Shown piece by piece: positions 1 to 7,338 of a stretch of 23,412 bases of DNA; within the stretch, counting starts at the first letter, position 1; each line of letters begins with the position of its first letter. The translations under genes were made by a program, and so were the position numbers. Origin of the DNA: JAKASX01 sp035534495 (lineage in GTDB: Bacteria; Acidobacteriota; Terriglobia; Acidiferrales; UBA7541); assembly GCA_035534495.1 (NCBI GenBank), contig DATLRW010000115.1, positions 1 through 23,412 on the forward strand. Reading direction: 5' to 3'. Under the pieces are notes generated by a model. It was not told the DNA's origin and did no database searches. It saw only the letters and a list, made by a program, of their open reading frames with translations.

Positions 1-343
1 CGATGCTGGTCAAGGTTTACAAGGGGGGCGAGGAAAACCGGGAGCGGCACAGCCCTTCGGAGATCGTCGAGGCTATGCCAATCCCGATAATGGGCGAGCC
101 TGACGTTCGTCGCATTTCCACGTCTCATATCGAGCGCCAAAGCTTGACCGTCAGAATGCAGCTTAGGCGTTTCACTCGGCTGACAAACGCCTTCTCCTCA
201 GAGAAGTTGAAGAACCTGAGAGCGGCGTTGGCGATCTATTTCGCTTGGTACAACCTCTACCGGATTCACTCAGCGCTGAGGTGACACCAGCAATGGCCGC
301 AGGACTCTGCGACCACGTGTGGAATATTGAGAATTTATTTTGA
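1..343 (+). mobile_element. IS1-family-type transposase, C-terminal fragment, frameshifted
   Basis: This is the C-terminal part of a DDE transposase of the IS1 type that would cut and join element ends. The visible fragment carries the block ISTSHIERQSLTVRM, then RRFTRLTNAFS and a FAWYNLYRIH segment, an order I know from IS1-like transposases of many phyla. The Met at position 3 lies inside the expected protein (an AMLVKVY-like segment), so the gene continues left of the window. The first frame stops at 282-284. The usual C-terminus (VTPAMAAGLCDHVW, then NIENLF) continues in the frame starting at 281 and stops at 341-343. One missing base near 279-281 therefore breaks the gene. No terminal inverted repeat is recognisable just downstream. 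It overlaps the 3' end of the convergent gene by 9 bp. It is probably inactive, unless expressed by frameshifting. Confidence 0.75.
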
Positions 344-616
344 TCTGTCCTTCTTAAGCCAGTCCCAGGCGAACCGGGTCATGTAGCCAGAGTACGCCCT
401 CGGTTCAAAGACGCTCATGAAAAAAGCTATGTCGGAGTCCTTTATCTCCGGAATATTTTTAATACGGTCTCGCCACACATTCACATCCGTAGTTGTGTAG
501 AGAATCCATGCCCGGTCCGAGTATTTGAGCCAATCCAGGGCGCTATTAAAGACCTTGTTCACCGCCTCGGCTGGGGCGGCGCTGGTGAAGCTAACGTGAA
601 TAAAGCGAGCGGCCAT
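335..616 (-). CDS. Small hypothetical protein (93 aa), possibly SinR/Cas2-fold-like
   Basis: Function not recognised. The 93-residue protein has no signal peptide or membrane segment. It shows a predicted strand at the N-terminus (RFIHVSF), a WLKYSDRAWILYTT segment, an acidic/Arg central helix, FFMSVFE and a terminal YMTRFAWDWLKK. This alternation of strands and helices loosely recalls small ferredoxin-like proteins such as the SinR-like/Cas2 group, but that comparison is weak and no catalytic residue can be named. Its ATG directly follows the TAA of the upstream gene with no intervening base, which implies translational coupling and a two-gene operon. Base composition is lower in GC than the rest of the window. 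Its last 9 bases overlap the frameshifted transposase end, as if the transposon landed next to it or was trimmed against it. Confidence 0.6.
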   Translation of the reverse strand: MAARFIHVSFTSAAPAEAVNKVFNSALDWLKYSDRAWILYTTTDVNVWRDRIKNIPEIKDSDIAFFMSVFEPRAYSGYMTRFAWDWLKKDRSK

Positions 617-1021
617 TTATCGGTCCGACTCCTCGGACGGCTCAACCTGCGGGGGCGCACCTTCTGGATTTGGGATAACCGGAGACTCTGGAAGTTCCGC
701 AAGCCCCTTAGCAGCCAGCACTAGCTGATGCTGCTGCCAGAGGATAATTTCCGCTCCCTCAAGCGTGGCAGAGACAGGATGTTTCTCCGCGTAGCGCAAA
801 ATCCACCAAATAACCAAGAGGGTCGTAGCGAGAACAGCCAGGATGCAGATTGCTTGAATAAGCCCAGAGGTGTATTTCGCTACCCCTATTGCGGCTATAA
901 AGCCGCCCAACGCCACGAGCGCTATCTTGCCCACGATGCCGCCAAACTTGAACTTGTGGGCGGACTGCTCTGAAATGCCCAGCTTGGAGAGAATTTCCTG
1001 TACGAGTGGGGGGCCGGACAT
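617..1021 (-). CDS. Hypothetical two-helix membrane protein
   Basis: The 134-residue protein has a short polar N-terminus, two hydrophobic helices (about residues 30-49 and 53-75, the second ending WWILRYAEKHP), then a soluble tail with the stretch ATLEGAEIILWQQHQLVLAA and a Pro/Glu-rich C-terminus. I recall conserved hypothetical proteins with a similar helix pair followed by a HP-x-ALLEGAE-type segment, but no known function. The reading frame extends two codons upstream to a GTG at 1027. I prefer the ATG at 1021 because a TATAAT box ends only 8 nt before it and no ribosome-binding site is visible. It is directly coupled to the downstream 93-aa gene (TAA then ATG). The pair could anchor a soluble partner at the membrane, but this is a guess from layout only. 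Confidence 0.6.
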   Translation of the reverse strand: MSGPPLVQEILSKLGISEQSAHKFKFGGIVGKIALVALGGFIAAIGVAKYTSGLIQAICILAVLATTLLVIWWILRYAEKHPVSATLEGAEIILWQQHQLVLAAKGLAELPESPVIPNPEGAPPQVEPSEESDR

Positions 1022-1029
1022 GGCCACAG

Positions 1030-1058
1030 ATTATAGCCTTTTTGGCAGGTCATCGAAA
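1030..1058 (-). promoter_or_regulatory. Promoter of the two-gene low-GC unit (leaderless type)
   Basis: Read on the minus strand, a perfect TATAAT lies at 1035-1030, 17 nt after a weak -35 candidate (TTTCGA, 1058-1053). The predicted transcription start falls within about 3 nt of the ATG at 1021, so the mRNA would have essentially no leader. The absence of a Shine-Dalgarno sequence agrees with this. Confidence 0.5.
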
Positions 1059-1135
1059 TGGCACCACTACCGCGCCGCCGGCCCGCCCCTGCGGGAAACC
1101 CTGCCGCCGCGCCAGATTGCAGTTAGCCGTGCGCC

Positions 1136-1164
1136 TTTACTGCCTACAAGCCCTTTGTTACGCT
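1136..1164 (+). promoter_or_regulatory. Possible promoter of the SpoU methyltransferase gene
   Basis: TTTACT (1136-1141), a 17-nt spacer and TACGCT (1159-1164) form a weak sigma70-like pair. The -10 ends 7 nt before the ATG at 1172, the same geometry as other promoters in this window. Only about half the -10 bases match consensus, so this is a tentative call. Confidence 0.25.
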
Positions 1165-1171
1165 TCTCCTA

Positions 1172-2095
1172 ATGCGCGCCGGCCGTACCCAGTCGAGTCC
1201 TTCCACCGCTGTCGATGCTACCGATTCAACCCTTTCGCCCATCACGAGCAAGGAGAACCAGTGGCTGAAGCGGTTCCGCGCGGCCCTGGCCGGCGATTCC
1301 GGCGAGGCGAACGTCGTGGGAATCGAAGGGCCCCATCTGGTGGAGGAGGCGCTCCGCTCGGGCGTGGAAATTCTCGCCGTGCTGGTGAGTTCGACGGGAG
1401 AAAAACAGCTGGAGGGCCTGGGCACGGCCGGCATGGCCGCGAAACAGTCCTCCGGGCTCCGCATTCTGCGAACCAGCGACCGCCTGTTTGCCTCGGCGGC
1501 GGAAACGCGAACTCCGCAAGGGATCGCGGCGCTCGTCCGCCTGCCGGAACACAGCTTCGAGGACGTGGTGCGCGGCCTGGCCCTGGCGGTGGTTCTCATC
1601 GGGGTGCAGGACCCGGGAAACGTCGGCGCCCTGGTCCGGTCGGCCGAGGCGTTGGGGGCCAGCGGCATGATTGCCGCCGCGGGAACGGCGAATCCATATG
1701 GGCCGAAGGCGCTGCGGGCCTCGGCGGGATCAGCCTTCCGCCTGCCGATTCTGCTTCGCGCGCAGCCGCCGGTGTTGCTCGCGCAGCTGCGCGTGGCGAG
1801 AGTCAAGCTGGTGGCGGCCACCTCGACCGTCGCGGGGCCCGGTCCACATCCGGTATCCCCGGACCGGCTCGATCTTCGCGGCCCGGTCGCGCTGCTCATC
1901 GGCAGCGAGGCGCACGGGCTGCCCGACGAGGTCCTTCGCTCGGCGGACGCCGCCGTCAGGATTCCACTTGCCGCGCCGGTCGAGTCACTCAATGCCGCCA
2001 TCGCGGCATCGGTGATTCTGTACGAAGCCGCGCGCCAGCGCTTGGTGGCCGAAGGCGATCCATCTTCATCTTCAACCGGTTCGAAACGGAAATGA
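1172..2095 (+). CDS. SpoU/TrmH-family RNA 2'-O-methyltransferase
   Basis: This enzyme would transfer a methyl group from S-adenosylmethionine to a ribose 2'-OH in rRNA or tRNA. The 307-residue protein has an N-terminal RNA-substrate-binding region (about residues 25-125, with EGPHLVEEAL and TPQGIAALV) followed by the knotted SPOUT domain. All three SpoU motifs are present: QDPGNVGALVRSAEALGA (146-163, with N150 and R156), IGSEAHGLPD (243-252) and IPLAAPVESLNAA (264-276, with N274). This layout fits the 23S rRNA G2251 enzyme RlmB or the TsnR-like branch, and the exact target cannot be told from sequence alone. The first 20 or so residues are low-complexity and may be extra. The start is the ATG at 1172; no clear ribosome-binding site precedes it. 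It is followed 34 nt later by rarA on the same strand. Confidence 0.88.
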   Translation: MRAGRTQSSPSTAVDATDSTLSPITSKENQWLKRFRAALAGDSGEANVVGIEGPHLVEEALRSGVEILAVLVSSTGEKQLEGLGTAGMAAKQSSGLRILRTSDRLFASAAETRTPQGIAALVRLPEHSFEDVVRGLALAVVLIGVQDPGNVGALVRSAEALGASGMIAAAGTANPYGPKALRASAGSAFRLPILLRAQPPVLLAQLRVARVKLVAATSTVAGPGPHPVSPDRLDLRGPVALLIGSEAHGLPDEVLRSADAAVRIPLAAPVESLNAAIAASVILYEAARQRLVAEGDPSSSSTGSKRK

Positions 2096-2129
2096 ACGCG
2101 ATGAACCGCTCCAGTTTTTTCCCAGAACG

Positions 2130-3485
2130 ATGAGCCTCTTCGCCACATCCACCGGTCCGGGCAAAGGGTCCGCGCCGCTCGCCGACCGGATGCGCCCGCG
2201 CACGCTCGAGGAGTTCGTCGGCCAGGATCACCTGCTCGGGCTCGGCAAACCGCTGCGCCGGCAAATCGAGCGCGATGAAATCAGCTCGATGATCCTCTGG
2301 GGTCCGCCCGGCTGCGGCAAAACGACGCTCGCGCGAATCATCGCCCGGATGACCCGGTCGGAATACATACCGTTCAGCGCGGTGCTTTCAGGAATCGGCG
2401 AGATCCGGCGCGTGATGGAACAGGCCGAGCGGTGGCGGGAAACCGGGCACCGAACGATCCTGTTCGTCGACGAGGTTCACCGCTTCAATAAAGCCCAGCA
2501 AGACGCCTTCCTGCCGTGGGTCGAGCGCGGAAGCATCGTTCTGATCGGCGCAACGACGGAGAATCCCTCCTTCGAGGTGATCGGCCCGCTGCTCTCGCGG
2601 ACAAAGGTTTACATCCTGCGGGCGCTCGAACCGGACCGGATTGTCACGCTGCTCGAAGGGGCGCTCGCCGACGCCGAGCGCGGACTGGGCAACCGGGCCG
2701 AGTACGGTGAAATCGCCGTCGATCCGGACCTGTTGCGGCGGATCGCCGTCTACGCGAGCGGCGACGCGCGCTCGGCCTACAACACGCTCGAAGCGGCCGT
2801 GCTCGGCGCCGCACCCGACGCGAGCGGCCGCCGCACGCTCACCGAGACGCTCGTCGAAGACGTACTGCAGCGGAAGCTGCTGCTCTACGACAAGGCGGGC
2901 GAGGAACATTTCAACCTGATTTCGGCACTTCACAAGTCGGTCCGCAATTCCGATCCGGACGCCTCGCTCTACTGGCTGGCCCGCATGCTCGAATCGGGTG
3001 AGGACCCCCTGTATCTGGCCCGGCGCCTGGTGCGCATGGCGAGCGAAGACGTGGGCCTGGCCGACCCCGCCGCCCTCGGCGTCGCCATGGCGGCCATGCA
3101 GGCGGCCGATTTCATGGGACCGCCCGAGGGGAATCTCGCCTTGGCTGAAGCGGCGGTATATTTGGCTCTGGCGCCGAAATCGAATGCCCTGTACACGGGC
3201 TACGGGAGGGTCCAAAAGGATCTGGCCGAAACCCAGGCCGAACCCGTGCCGCTGCATCTGCGCAATCCCGTCACCGGGCTGATGAAACAGGCCGGCTACG
3301 GACGCGGTTATCAATACGCCCACGATTTCGAGGAGAAAACGACGGATATGCCCTGCCTGCCCGATTCGCTGCGCGGCCGGCGTTATTACCAGCCGACCGC
3401 CGAAGGTTACGAGTCCCAGCTCCGCCAGCGCATCGAAGAACTGCTGCGCCGCCGAGCCGCAAACCCGCGGAAGCCGCAATCATGA
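2130..3485 (+). CDS. rarA: Replication-associated recombination protein A (RarA/MgsA)
   Basis: RarA is a clamp-loader-like AAA+ ATPase acting at stalled replication forks and single-strand gaps. The 451-residue length is normal for the family. Visible elements are the N-terminal PLADRMRPRTLEEFVGQDHL box (17-36), Walker A GPPGCGKT (58-65), Walker B ILFVDEVHRF (110-119, D114 and E115), sensor 1 ATTENPSF (141-148), the arginine-finger region PLLSR (153-157) and the C-terminal RarA-specific tetramerisation part (NLISALHKSVRNSDPDAS, then ARMLESGEDPLYLARRLVR). The family is well known, so the call is secure. The stop overlaps the start of the next gene by 4 bp (ATGA), which indicates translational coupling even though the partner is not a repair protein. 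Confidence 0.96.
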   Translation: MSLFATSTGPGKGSAPLADRMRPRTLEEFVGQDHLLGLGKPLRRQIERDEISSMILWGPPGCGKTTLARIIARMTRSEYIPFSAVLSGIGEIRRVMEQAERWRETGHRTILFVDEVHRFNKAQQDAFLPWVERGSIVLIGATTENPSFEVIGPLLSRTKVYILRALEPDRIVTLLEGALADAERGLGNRAEYGEIAVDPDLLRRIAVYASGDARSAYNTLEAAVLGAAPDASGRRTLTETLVEDVLQRKLLLYDKAGEEHFNLISALHKSVRNSDPDASLYWLARMLESGEDPLYLARRLVRMASEDVGLADPAALGVAMAAMQAADFMGPPEGNLALAEAAVYLALAPKSNALYTGYGRVQKDLAETQAEPVPLHLRNPVTGLMKQAGYGRGYQYAHDFEEKTTDMPCLPDSLRGRRYYQPTAEGYESQLRQRIEELLRRRAANPRKPQS

Positions 3486-4594
3486 GGCGCCCGGCCCACC
3501 ACCAACCGGCCGCCGCCCTGGCCGCCCTCGCCCTGCTCTTTCTGGCGGCTCCCGCCATCGCGCAGGAGGCCCGATTCACCGTCAACGACGACTGCACCGC
3601 CTTCGCGTTCTCCCCCGACGGCACGCGCATCGTCTACGCGGCGCGGCGGTTCGGCAACGCGAAAATCCGCGTCCGGGGCAAGCAGCAAAAAATCCCCATC
3701 GAGCACGACGACATCTGGGAAGTGAATTTCAAGGGACGCATGCGCCGGTTGGTCGATGGCAGCAAACTCGTCAAGAGCGCGACCCCGTTCAGCTACGCCA
3801 TCGAGGCCATTCGCCTGGGGCCCGACAACGACCACATGACCGTGCAGATGACCACGCGGACGTTCTCGGCCAAAGAGACCGCCGCCGGTCAGGGCAAGTC
3901 GGGCGAATTGACCGACCTGATGAACGGCGAGGGCAAGGAGATCGACATCGCGGGGACGAAGAACAGCATCATCCAGGGGGCGCTGAACGCGGTCTGGCTC
4001 GCCGACGCGCAAACGGTTGTCTACATGAAAGAAGCCCCGAACAGCCTGCTCTACACCCTTGCCTACATTCGCCCGGCCAGCGGCGTGGGTGGTTCCATGC
4101 TTCCCGGTCATTCCTTTGCCGCCGTCGCCTGGAATCCCGCCCACAATGTCGCCGCGGCCATCGAGCGAAATCCGGATCTGGCCGGGCCCATTCGCCTGGT
4201 CTGGATCGACCTGGTCCACCACACTGAACGCACCCTGGCCACACTCGGCGGATTCACCGGACATCTAACCGTTTCCCCGTCCGCCACGCAGGTCGCCTAC
4301 TACCACGACGGCAATACCATTGCGATTCGTTCGGTCGCCCAGCCCGGCCAGGTGACACGAATCAAGGTTCCCTACGGCCGTTACGAATGGTCTCCCGACG
4401 GGACATACCTGCTGCTCAAGCCCGGACGCAACACGCAGAGCAATCTATTGATCTCCGTCAGCCTGCCGAGCGGCGAATACCACGATATTTATCACGGGCT
4501 CCTCTATCACGACTTCCACATTTCGCCCGACGGCCAGTCGGTCGCCGTCACCGAACCCGGGGAAGCAATCCTCAAGCTCTACCCCGCGCCGTAG
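3482..4594 (+). CDS. Secreted TolB/PD40-type beta-propeller-like protein
   Basis: The 370-residue protein begins with a clear Sec signal peptide: basic start, a hydrophobic Ala/Leu stretch and cleavage predicted after AIA (residue 27). The mature part carries repeated SPDG turns (AFAFSPDGTRIVYAARR near 41-57, YEWSPDGTYLLL and FHISPDGQSVAV near the end), the signature of TolB-like or PD40 WD40-type beta-propeller blades. Such domains serve as periplasmic interaction scaffolds. No catalytic residues are visible, and whether it works with a Tol-Pal system is unknown. Its ATG lies within the 3' end of rarA (4-bp overlap), so it is likely co-translated. A MITE-like element lies 39 bp downstream. 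The specific function is not recognised. Confidence 0.8.
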   Translation: MRRPAHHQPAAALAALALLFLAAPAIAQEARFTVNDDCTAFAFSPDGTRIVYAARRFGNAKIRVRGKQQKIPIEHDDIWEVNFKGRMRRLVDGSKLVKSATPFSYAIEAIRLGPDNDHMTVQMTTRTFSAKETAAGQGKSGELTDLMNGEGKEIDIAGTKNSIIQGALNAVWLADAQTVVYMKEAPNSLLYTLAYIRPASGVGGSMLPGHSFAAVAWNPAHNVAAAIERNPDLAGPIRLVWIDLVHHTERTLATLGGFTGHLTVSPSATQVAYYHDGNTIAIRSVAQPGQVTRIKVPYGRYEWSPDGTYLLLKPGRNTQSNLLISVSLPSGEYHDIYHGLLYHDFHISPDGQSVAVTEPGEAILKLYPAP

Positions 4595-4676
4595 TCTTTC
4601 TACGAACGCCCGTGCGACGGACGCCCTGGCGCCACTAGCGTAGTGATTCAGAAGTTCGTTGCGCGGTTTTCAGGGG

Positions 4677-4696
4677 GTCGGAGCTTTAGCTCCGAC
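4677..4696. repeat. Hairpin 1 inside the MITE-like element
   Basis: The 20-bp sequence GTCGGAGCTTTAGCTCCGAC folds on itself with 9 complementary bases on each side of a TT centre. It shares the GCTTTAGC core with the second hairpin. Confidence 0.85.
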
Positions 4697-4711
4697 AGCA
4701 AGCCCCGCATT

Positions 4712-4733
4712 TTCAAGGGCTTTAGCCCCTGAA
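4712..4733. repeat. Hairpin 2 inside the MITE-like element
   Basis: TTCAAGGGCT (4712-4721) pairs with AGCCCCTGAA (4724-4733) with one mismatch. The core GCTTTAGC is the same, and in the same orientation, as in hairpin 1, so the two may have arisen by duplication or selection for one structure. Confidence 0.8.
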
Positions 4734-4784
4734 GCTCCGCCCGATTTGGGCAACCAATTTCTGAATCACCACACTAGCGTCAAG

Positions 4785-5271
4785 TTATGCGCGCTCGGGC
4801 CAGATGGCGGCCAGCGCCAAACCGACCGCGATACCGATCGACACCTCGATGAATCGGTGAATCGCCACCATCAACGCGTTGCCGGAACGAACGATCAGCA
4901 TAACGATCGCCAGCGTGATCCCCGCATAGCGATACGCGTTTCTCTCCAATCGCAGAAGCGTGCAGATAAGGCCAAGCGAGAAGACACCCACGCCAAAAGC
5001 GAGCGTATTCCCACTCCCAAATGTCATCAACAGGGCCCCGCCAACAGCTCCCAGGGCGGTCCCTACGAACCGCTGGACGGAGATTGTCCATGCGGCACCG
5101 AGCGTGGATTGCAACACGATGAGGGTCGTGATCGAGGCCCAATAGGGCTTCCGGCAAAGCGACTGAACGAGCCACGAGAAGGGAAATAACCGCTCCTGTG
5201 GCCGTCCGGATGGAATGCTCGACCCACGGCCTCGTCATCCGTGCCGAGATCGTACCCTCGAGCGGCCTCAT
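4785..5271 (-). pseudogene. FUSC-family (aromatic-acid-exporter-like) membrane protein, single-base frameshift
   Basis: FUSC proteins are inner-membrane components of aromatic acid or fusaric acid efflux. The N-terminal segment (SIRTATGAVISLLVARSVAL, then PEA) reads in the frame starting at ATG 5271. The remainder (YWASITTLIV, LQSTLGAAWT, then several membrane helices ending AAIWPERA) reads in another frame. The switch is explained by one surplus base in the GGG run at 5145-5147 (CCC on the coding strand). Removing it gives a continuous 161-residue protein with PEAYWASITTL at the join, as expected for FUSC-type sequences. An AGGAGG ribosome site ends 4 nt before the ATG, so the original start is well supported. 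The shift may be a real mutation or a sequencing or assembly error. The stop is only 5 bp from the MITE border. Confidence 0.7.
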
Positions 5272-5328
5272 ACATCCTCCTTTTGCCCGGAGCGATTCCG
5301 TGCGCTTTCTCGCGTGGAAAATCCTTTT

Positions 5329-6699
5329 CTAGCGGTACGGATAGAAAACGAAGAACAGCAACGAAATCAGCCCCAGCACCCACAACCCCCCGGCCACTTC
5401 CCTTCTCCGGCCCGCGACGACCTTGCAGAGGGGATAGAGAACCAGACCGGCCGTAATGCCGATCCCGACGTTGTAGGTAAAGCTCATCAGCGTGATCACG
5501 GCGAAGGCCGGGATCGATTCGGTGAGGTCGTCCACGGGCAGGCGCGTGATCGGCTCGAGCATCAGCAATCCGACGATCACCAGCGCCGGCCCGTACGCCT
5601 GGCGCGGGATGGCCGCGATGAGCGGGGCGAAAAACAGCGTCAGGACGAAGCAGAAGGCGGTGACCAGAGCGGCAAAACCCGTGCGCGCGCCGGCTTCGAT
5701 CCCCGTAGCGGATTCGATGAACGCCCCGGCCGTGGTCGTGCCCACCAGCGGCGCCATCACGGTGGAGAGCGCGTCGGCCAGCATCGGGCGCTCGATCTGC
5801 GGAAGCTCGCCGCGCTCGTCGAGAAGTCCCGCCCGCGCCGATACGCCGATCAGCGTGCCCATCGTATCGACAAAGGCCATCACGAAGATGGTCAGCACGA
5901 CGGGGAAAAATCCCCAGGTAAAAGCGCCGTGGAAATCGAGATGAAAGAGAAGCGGGGCGAGACTGGGAGGCGCGCTCACCCAGCCGCGGGGCAGCGGCAC
6001 AAGCCCCGTCGCCATGCCCAAGGCCGTGGTGAGCAACATGCCGACCAGAATCGCGCCCGGGAAGCGGCGGATCATCAGCGCGGCGAGCAACAGAATCCCG
6101 CCCACCGCCAGAAGGACGGGCCCCGAGCTGATCAGGCCGGGCTTGACCGGCGCGCCGGCCGTTCCCAGCGCCACGATGCCGCACTCGTTCAGGCCGATGA
6201 AGGAAAGAAACAGGCCGATGCCGGCCGCAAAGCTGTAGCGCAACCCCTCCGGCACGGCGCGAACCAGCCACTGGCGAAGACGGAGCACGGTGAGCGCGAG
6301 GAAGAGCAGGCCGCCCAGGAAAACGGCGGCCAGCGCCTGCTGCCAGCTGTAGCCGAGCACGTGGACAACGGTGTAGGCAATGAAGGCGTTCTCGCCCATA
6401 TACGGGGCGATCGCGAACGGGCGGTTGGCATAGAGTCCCATGATTACGGTGCCGAAAACCGCGACCGCGATGGTCGCCGTCATCGACGCCCCGGCCGGCA
6501 TTCCGGCGGCGCGCAGAATCGCCGGATTCACCGCGACGATGTAGGACATGGTGAGAAACGTCGTGATGCCGCCGGCAACCTCGCGACGCAAATCGGTGGA
6601 ATTTTCGGCGAAATGGAAGCGGCGCGCCAGGGCGGGCAGAAGCCCGCTCGATTCTTCGGGAATTATTTTCGGAGGGCGAGGGTCGTTTGATGCAATCAT
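5329..6699 (-). CDS. AzgA-type NCS2 purine permease
   Basis: This is a membrane transporter for purine bases (adenine, guanine, hypoxanthine or xanthine), probably a proton symporter. The 456-residue protein has about twelve hydrophobic segments. Family marks are the N-terminal EVAGGITTFLTMSYIVAVNP (40-59), APYMGENAF (98-106), FVDTMGTL (276-283) and the substrate-region block starting GTTTAGAFIESATGIEAG (from 320), all of the AzgA/GhxP/PurP branch (COG2252). The substrate cannot be fixed from sequence. The ATG at 6699 has no obvious ribosome-binding site. It lies 57 bp upstream of the FUSC remnant on the same strand and diverges from the DUF2784-like gene, so any shared control would lie in 6700-6824. 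Confidence 0.92.
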   Translation of the reverse strand: MIASNDPRPPKIIPEESSGLLPALARRFHFAENSTDLRREVAGGITTFLTMSYIVAVNPAILRAAGMPAGASMTATIAVAVFGTVIMGLYANRPFAIAPYMGENAFIAYTVVHVLGYSWQQALAAVFLGGLLFLALTVLRLRQWLVRAVPEGLRYSFAAGIGLFLSFIGLNECGIVALGTAGAPVKPGLISSGPVLLAVGGILLLAALMIRRFPGAILVGMLLTTALGMATGLVPLPRGWVSAPPSLAPLLFHLDFHGAFTWGFFPVVLTIFVMAFVDTMGTLIGVSARAGLLDERGELPQIERPMLADALSTVMAPLVGTTTAGAFIESATGIEAGARTGFAALVTAFCFVLTLFFAPLIAAIPRQAYGPALVIVGLLMLEPITRLPVDDLTESIPAFAVITLMSFTYNVGIGITAGLVLYPLCKVVAGRRREVAGGLWVLGLISLLFFVFYPYR

Positions 6700-6824
6700 G
6701 GCGATGAAATCATGGCAGGGCCGTTTTCAGGTCCCGGCGCCGAAAGAGTATCATCTGGACGGCGGCTTCGTACCTGCCGGTTGCCGGGAAAGCACAACGA
6801 GCCCGCCGCTTTTTCCCCGCGCCC

Positions 6825-7229
6825 ATGCCAATCTGGCCAAAACTGGCTCTCGCGCTTGCGATGCTCGTCCTGGCAACGCATTTGGCATTCATTTTATGGG
6901 TGATATTCGGCGCTCTGCTGACCCGGCGGCGGCGTCTGGCATGGGCGCACGGCTTCTGCTTGGTTTACGGCCTCATCATCGAAGTCGCTCCCTGGCCCTG
7001 CCCCTTGACCCTGGCGGAAAACTGGTTTGAGGTGCAGGCAGGAAGGACGCCCTATCGAGGGCCGTTTCTGCTGCATTACCTCGACGCGCTGGTTTACCCG
7101 CAAGTCCCGCCGCAGATCTTGATCTGGGGCGCGGCCACCGTCGTGGCGATCAATGCGGCCGTCTACTGGCGACGCGCACGGGCGCGGCCGGAACTGCCAC
7201 CGGCCGAAAAACCGAAAACCAACCTTTGA
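6825..7229 (+). CDS. DUF2784-like membrane protein
   Basis: The 134-residue protein has hydrophobic helices near residues 6-31, 40-58 and 97-116 and an Arg-rich loop (TRRRRLAW). The motifs LVYGLIIEVAPWPCPLTLAENWF and the later HYLDALVYP are the pattern I associate with DUF2784 proteins, small inner-membrane proteins of unknown function. Length is typical. The C-terminal tail is charged and Pro-rich. No Shine-Dalgarno sequence is visible before the ATG at 6825. It stands alone, diverging from the purine permease and followed by about 110 bp before the next gene. Its biochemical role is unknown. Confidence 0.75.
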   Translation: MPIWPKLALALAMLVLATHLAFILWVIFGALLTRRRRLAWAHGFCLVYGLIIEVAPWPCPLTLAENWFEVQAGRTPYRGPFLLHYLDALVYPQVPPQILIWGAATVVAINAAVYWRRARARPELPPAEKPKTNL

Positions 7230-7302
7230 AGGAAGATTCCAGCGAGAACTTCAATCCCGCGAACCAGCTGAGGATGTGTCACGGTTCCCATCCTGCAGGC
7301 CA

Positions 7303-7329
7303 TTGCCGGGGCCGATAGAGTGCTAAAAT
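7303..7329 (+). promoter_or_regulatory. Extended -10 promoter before the small exported protein and TonB receptor
   Basis: TTGCCG (7303-7308) is followed after 15 nt by TAAAAT (7324-7329) preceded by TGC, an extended -10 of the TGnTAnnnT type. The predicted start of transcription is about 3 nt before the GTG at 7339, again suggesting a leaderless message. The ATG at 7328 overlaps the -10 itself and would not be transcribed. Confidence 0.45.
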
Positions 7330-7338
7330 GAAAAAACG

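Larger units (their letters stand above)
4634..4780. mobile_element. MITE-like element with two hairpins and a 9-bp flanking direct repeat
   Basis: The direct repeat CACTAGCGT stands at 4633-4641 and again at 4772-4780. Inside it, an imperfect 22-bp inverted repeat pairs 4643-4664 with 4748-4769 (19 of 22 match, the outer 11 perfectly: GTGATTCAGAA). The core holds two hairpins sharing a GCTTTAGC centre: 4677-4696 (9 paired bases each side) and 4712-4733 (9 of 10 pairs). No reading frame fits inside. The roughly 130-bp size, terminal repeats and direct repeat describe a non-autonomous transposon. The 9-bp duplication and GGTGATTCAG-like right end resemble IS1-family elements, so an IS1-type transposase may have moved it. 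It sits between two convergent genes and could also act as a bidirectional terminator. Confidence 0.75.

Noticed and set aside
1006..2133. Long open frames overlapping the SpoU methyltransferase on both strands
   Set aside because: They are Arg/Gly/Pro-rich shadow frames of a GC-rich gene with no motif; the SpoU frame has all family motifs.
5215..6690. Plus-strand 491-codon frame over the purine permease
   Set aside because: It has a His/Arg/Gln-rich low-complexity translation typical of antisense frames; the minus strand encodes a clear AzgA permease.
7328..7338. ATG followed by six A residues that could start MKKTVRK... if one A were added, suggesting slippage
   Set aside because: The ATG lies within the TAAAAT -10 box, so it is unlikely to be transcribed; the GTG at 7339 gives a full signal peptide without any shift.
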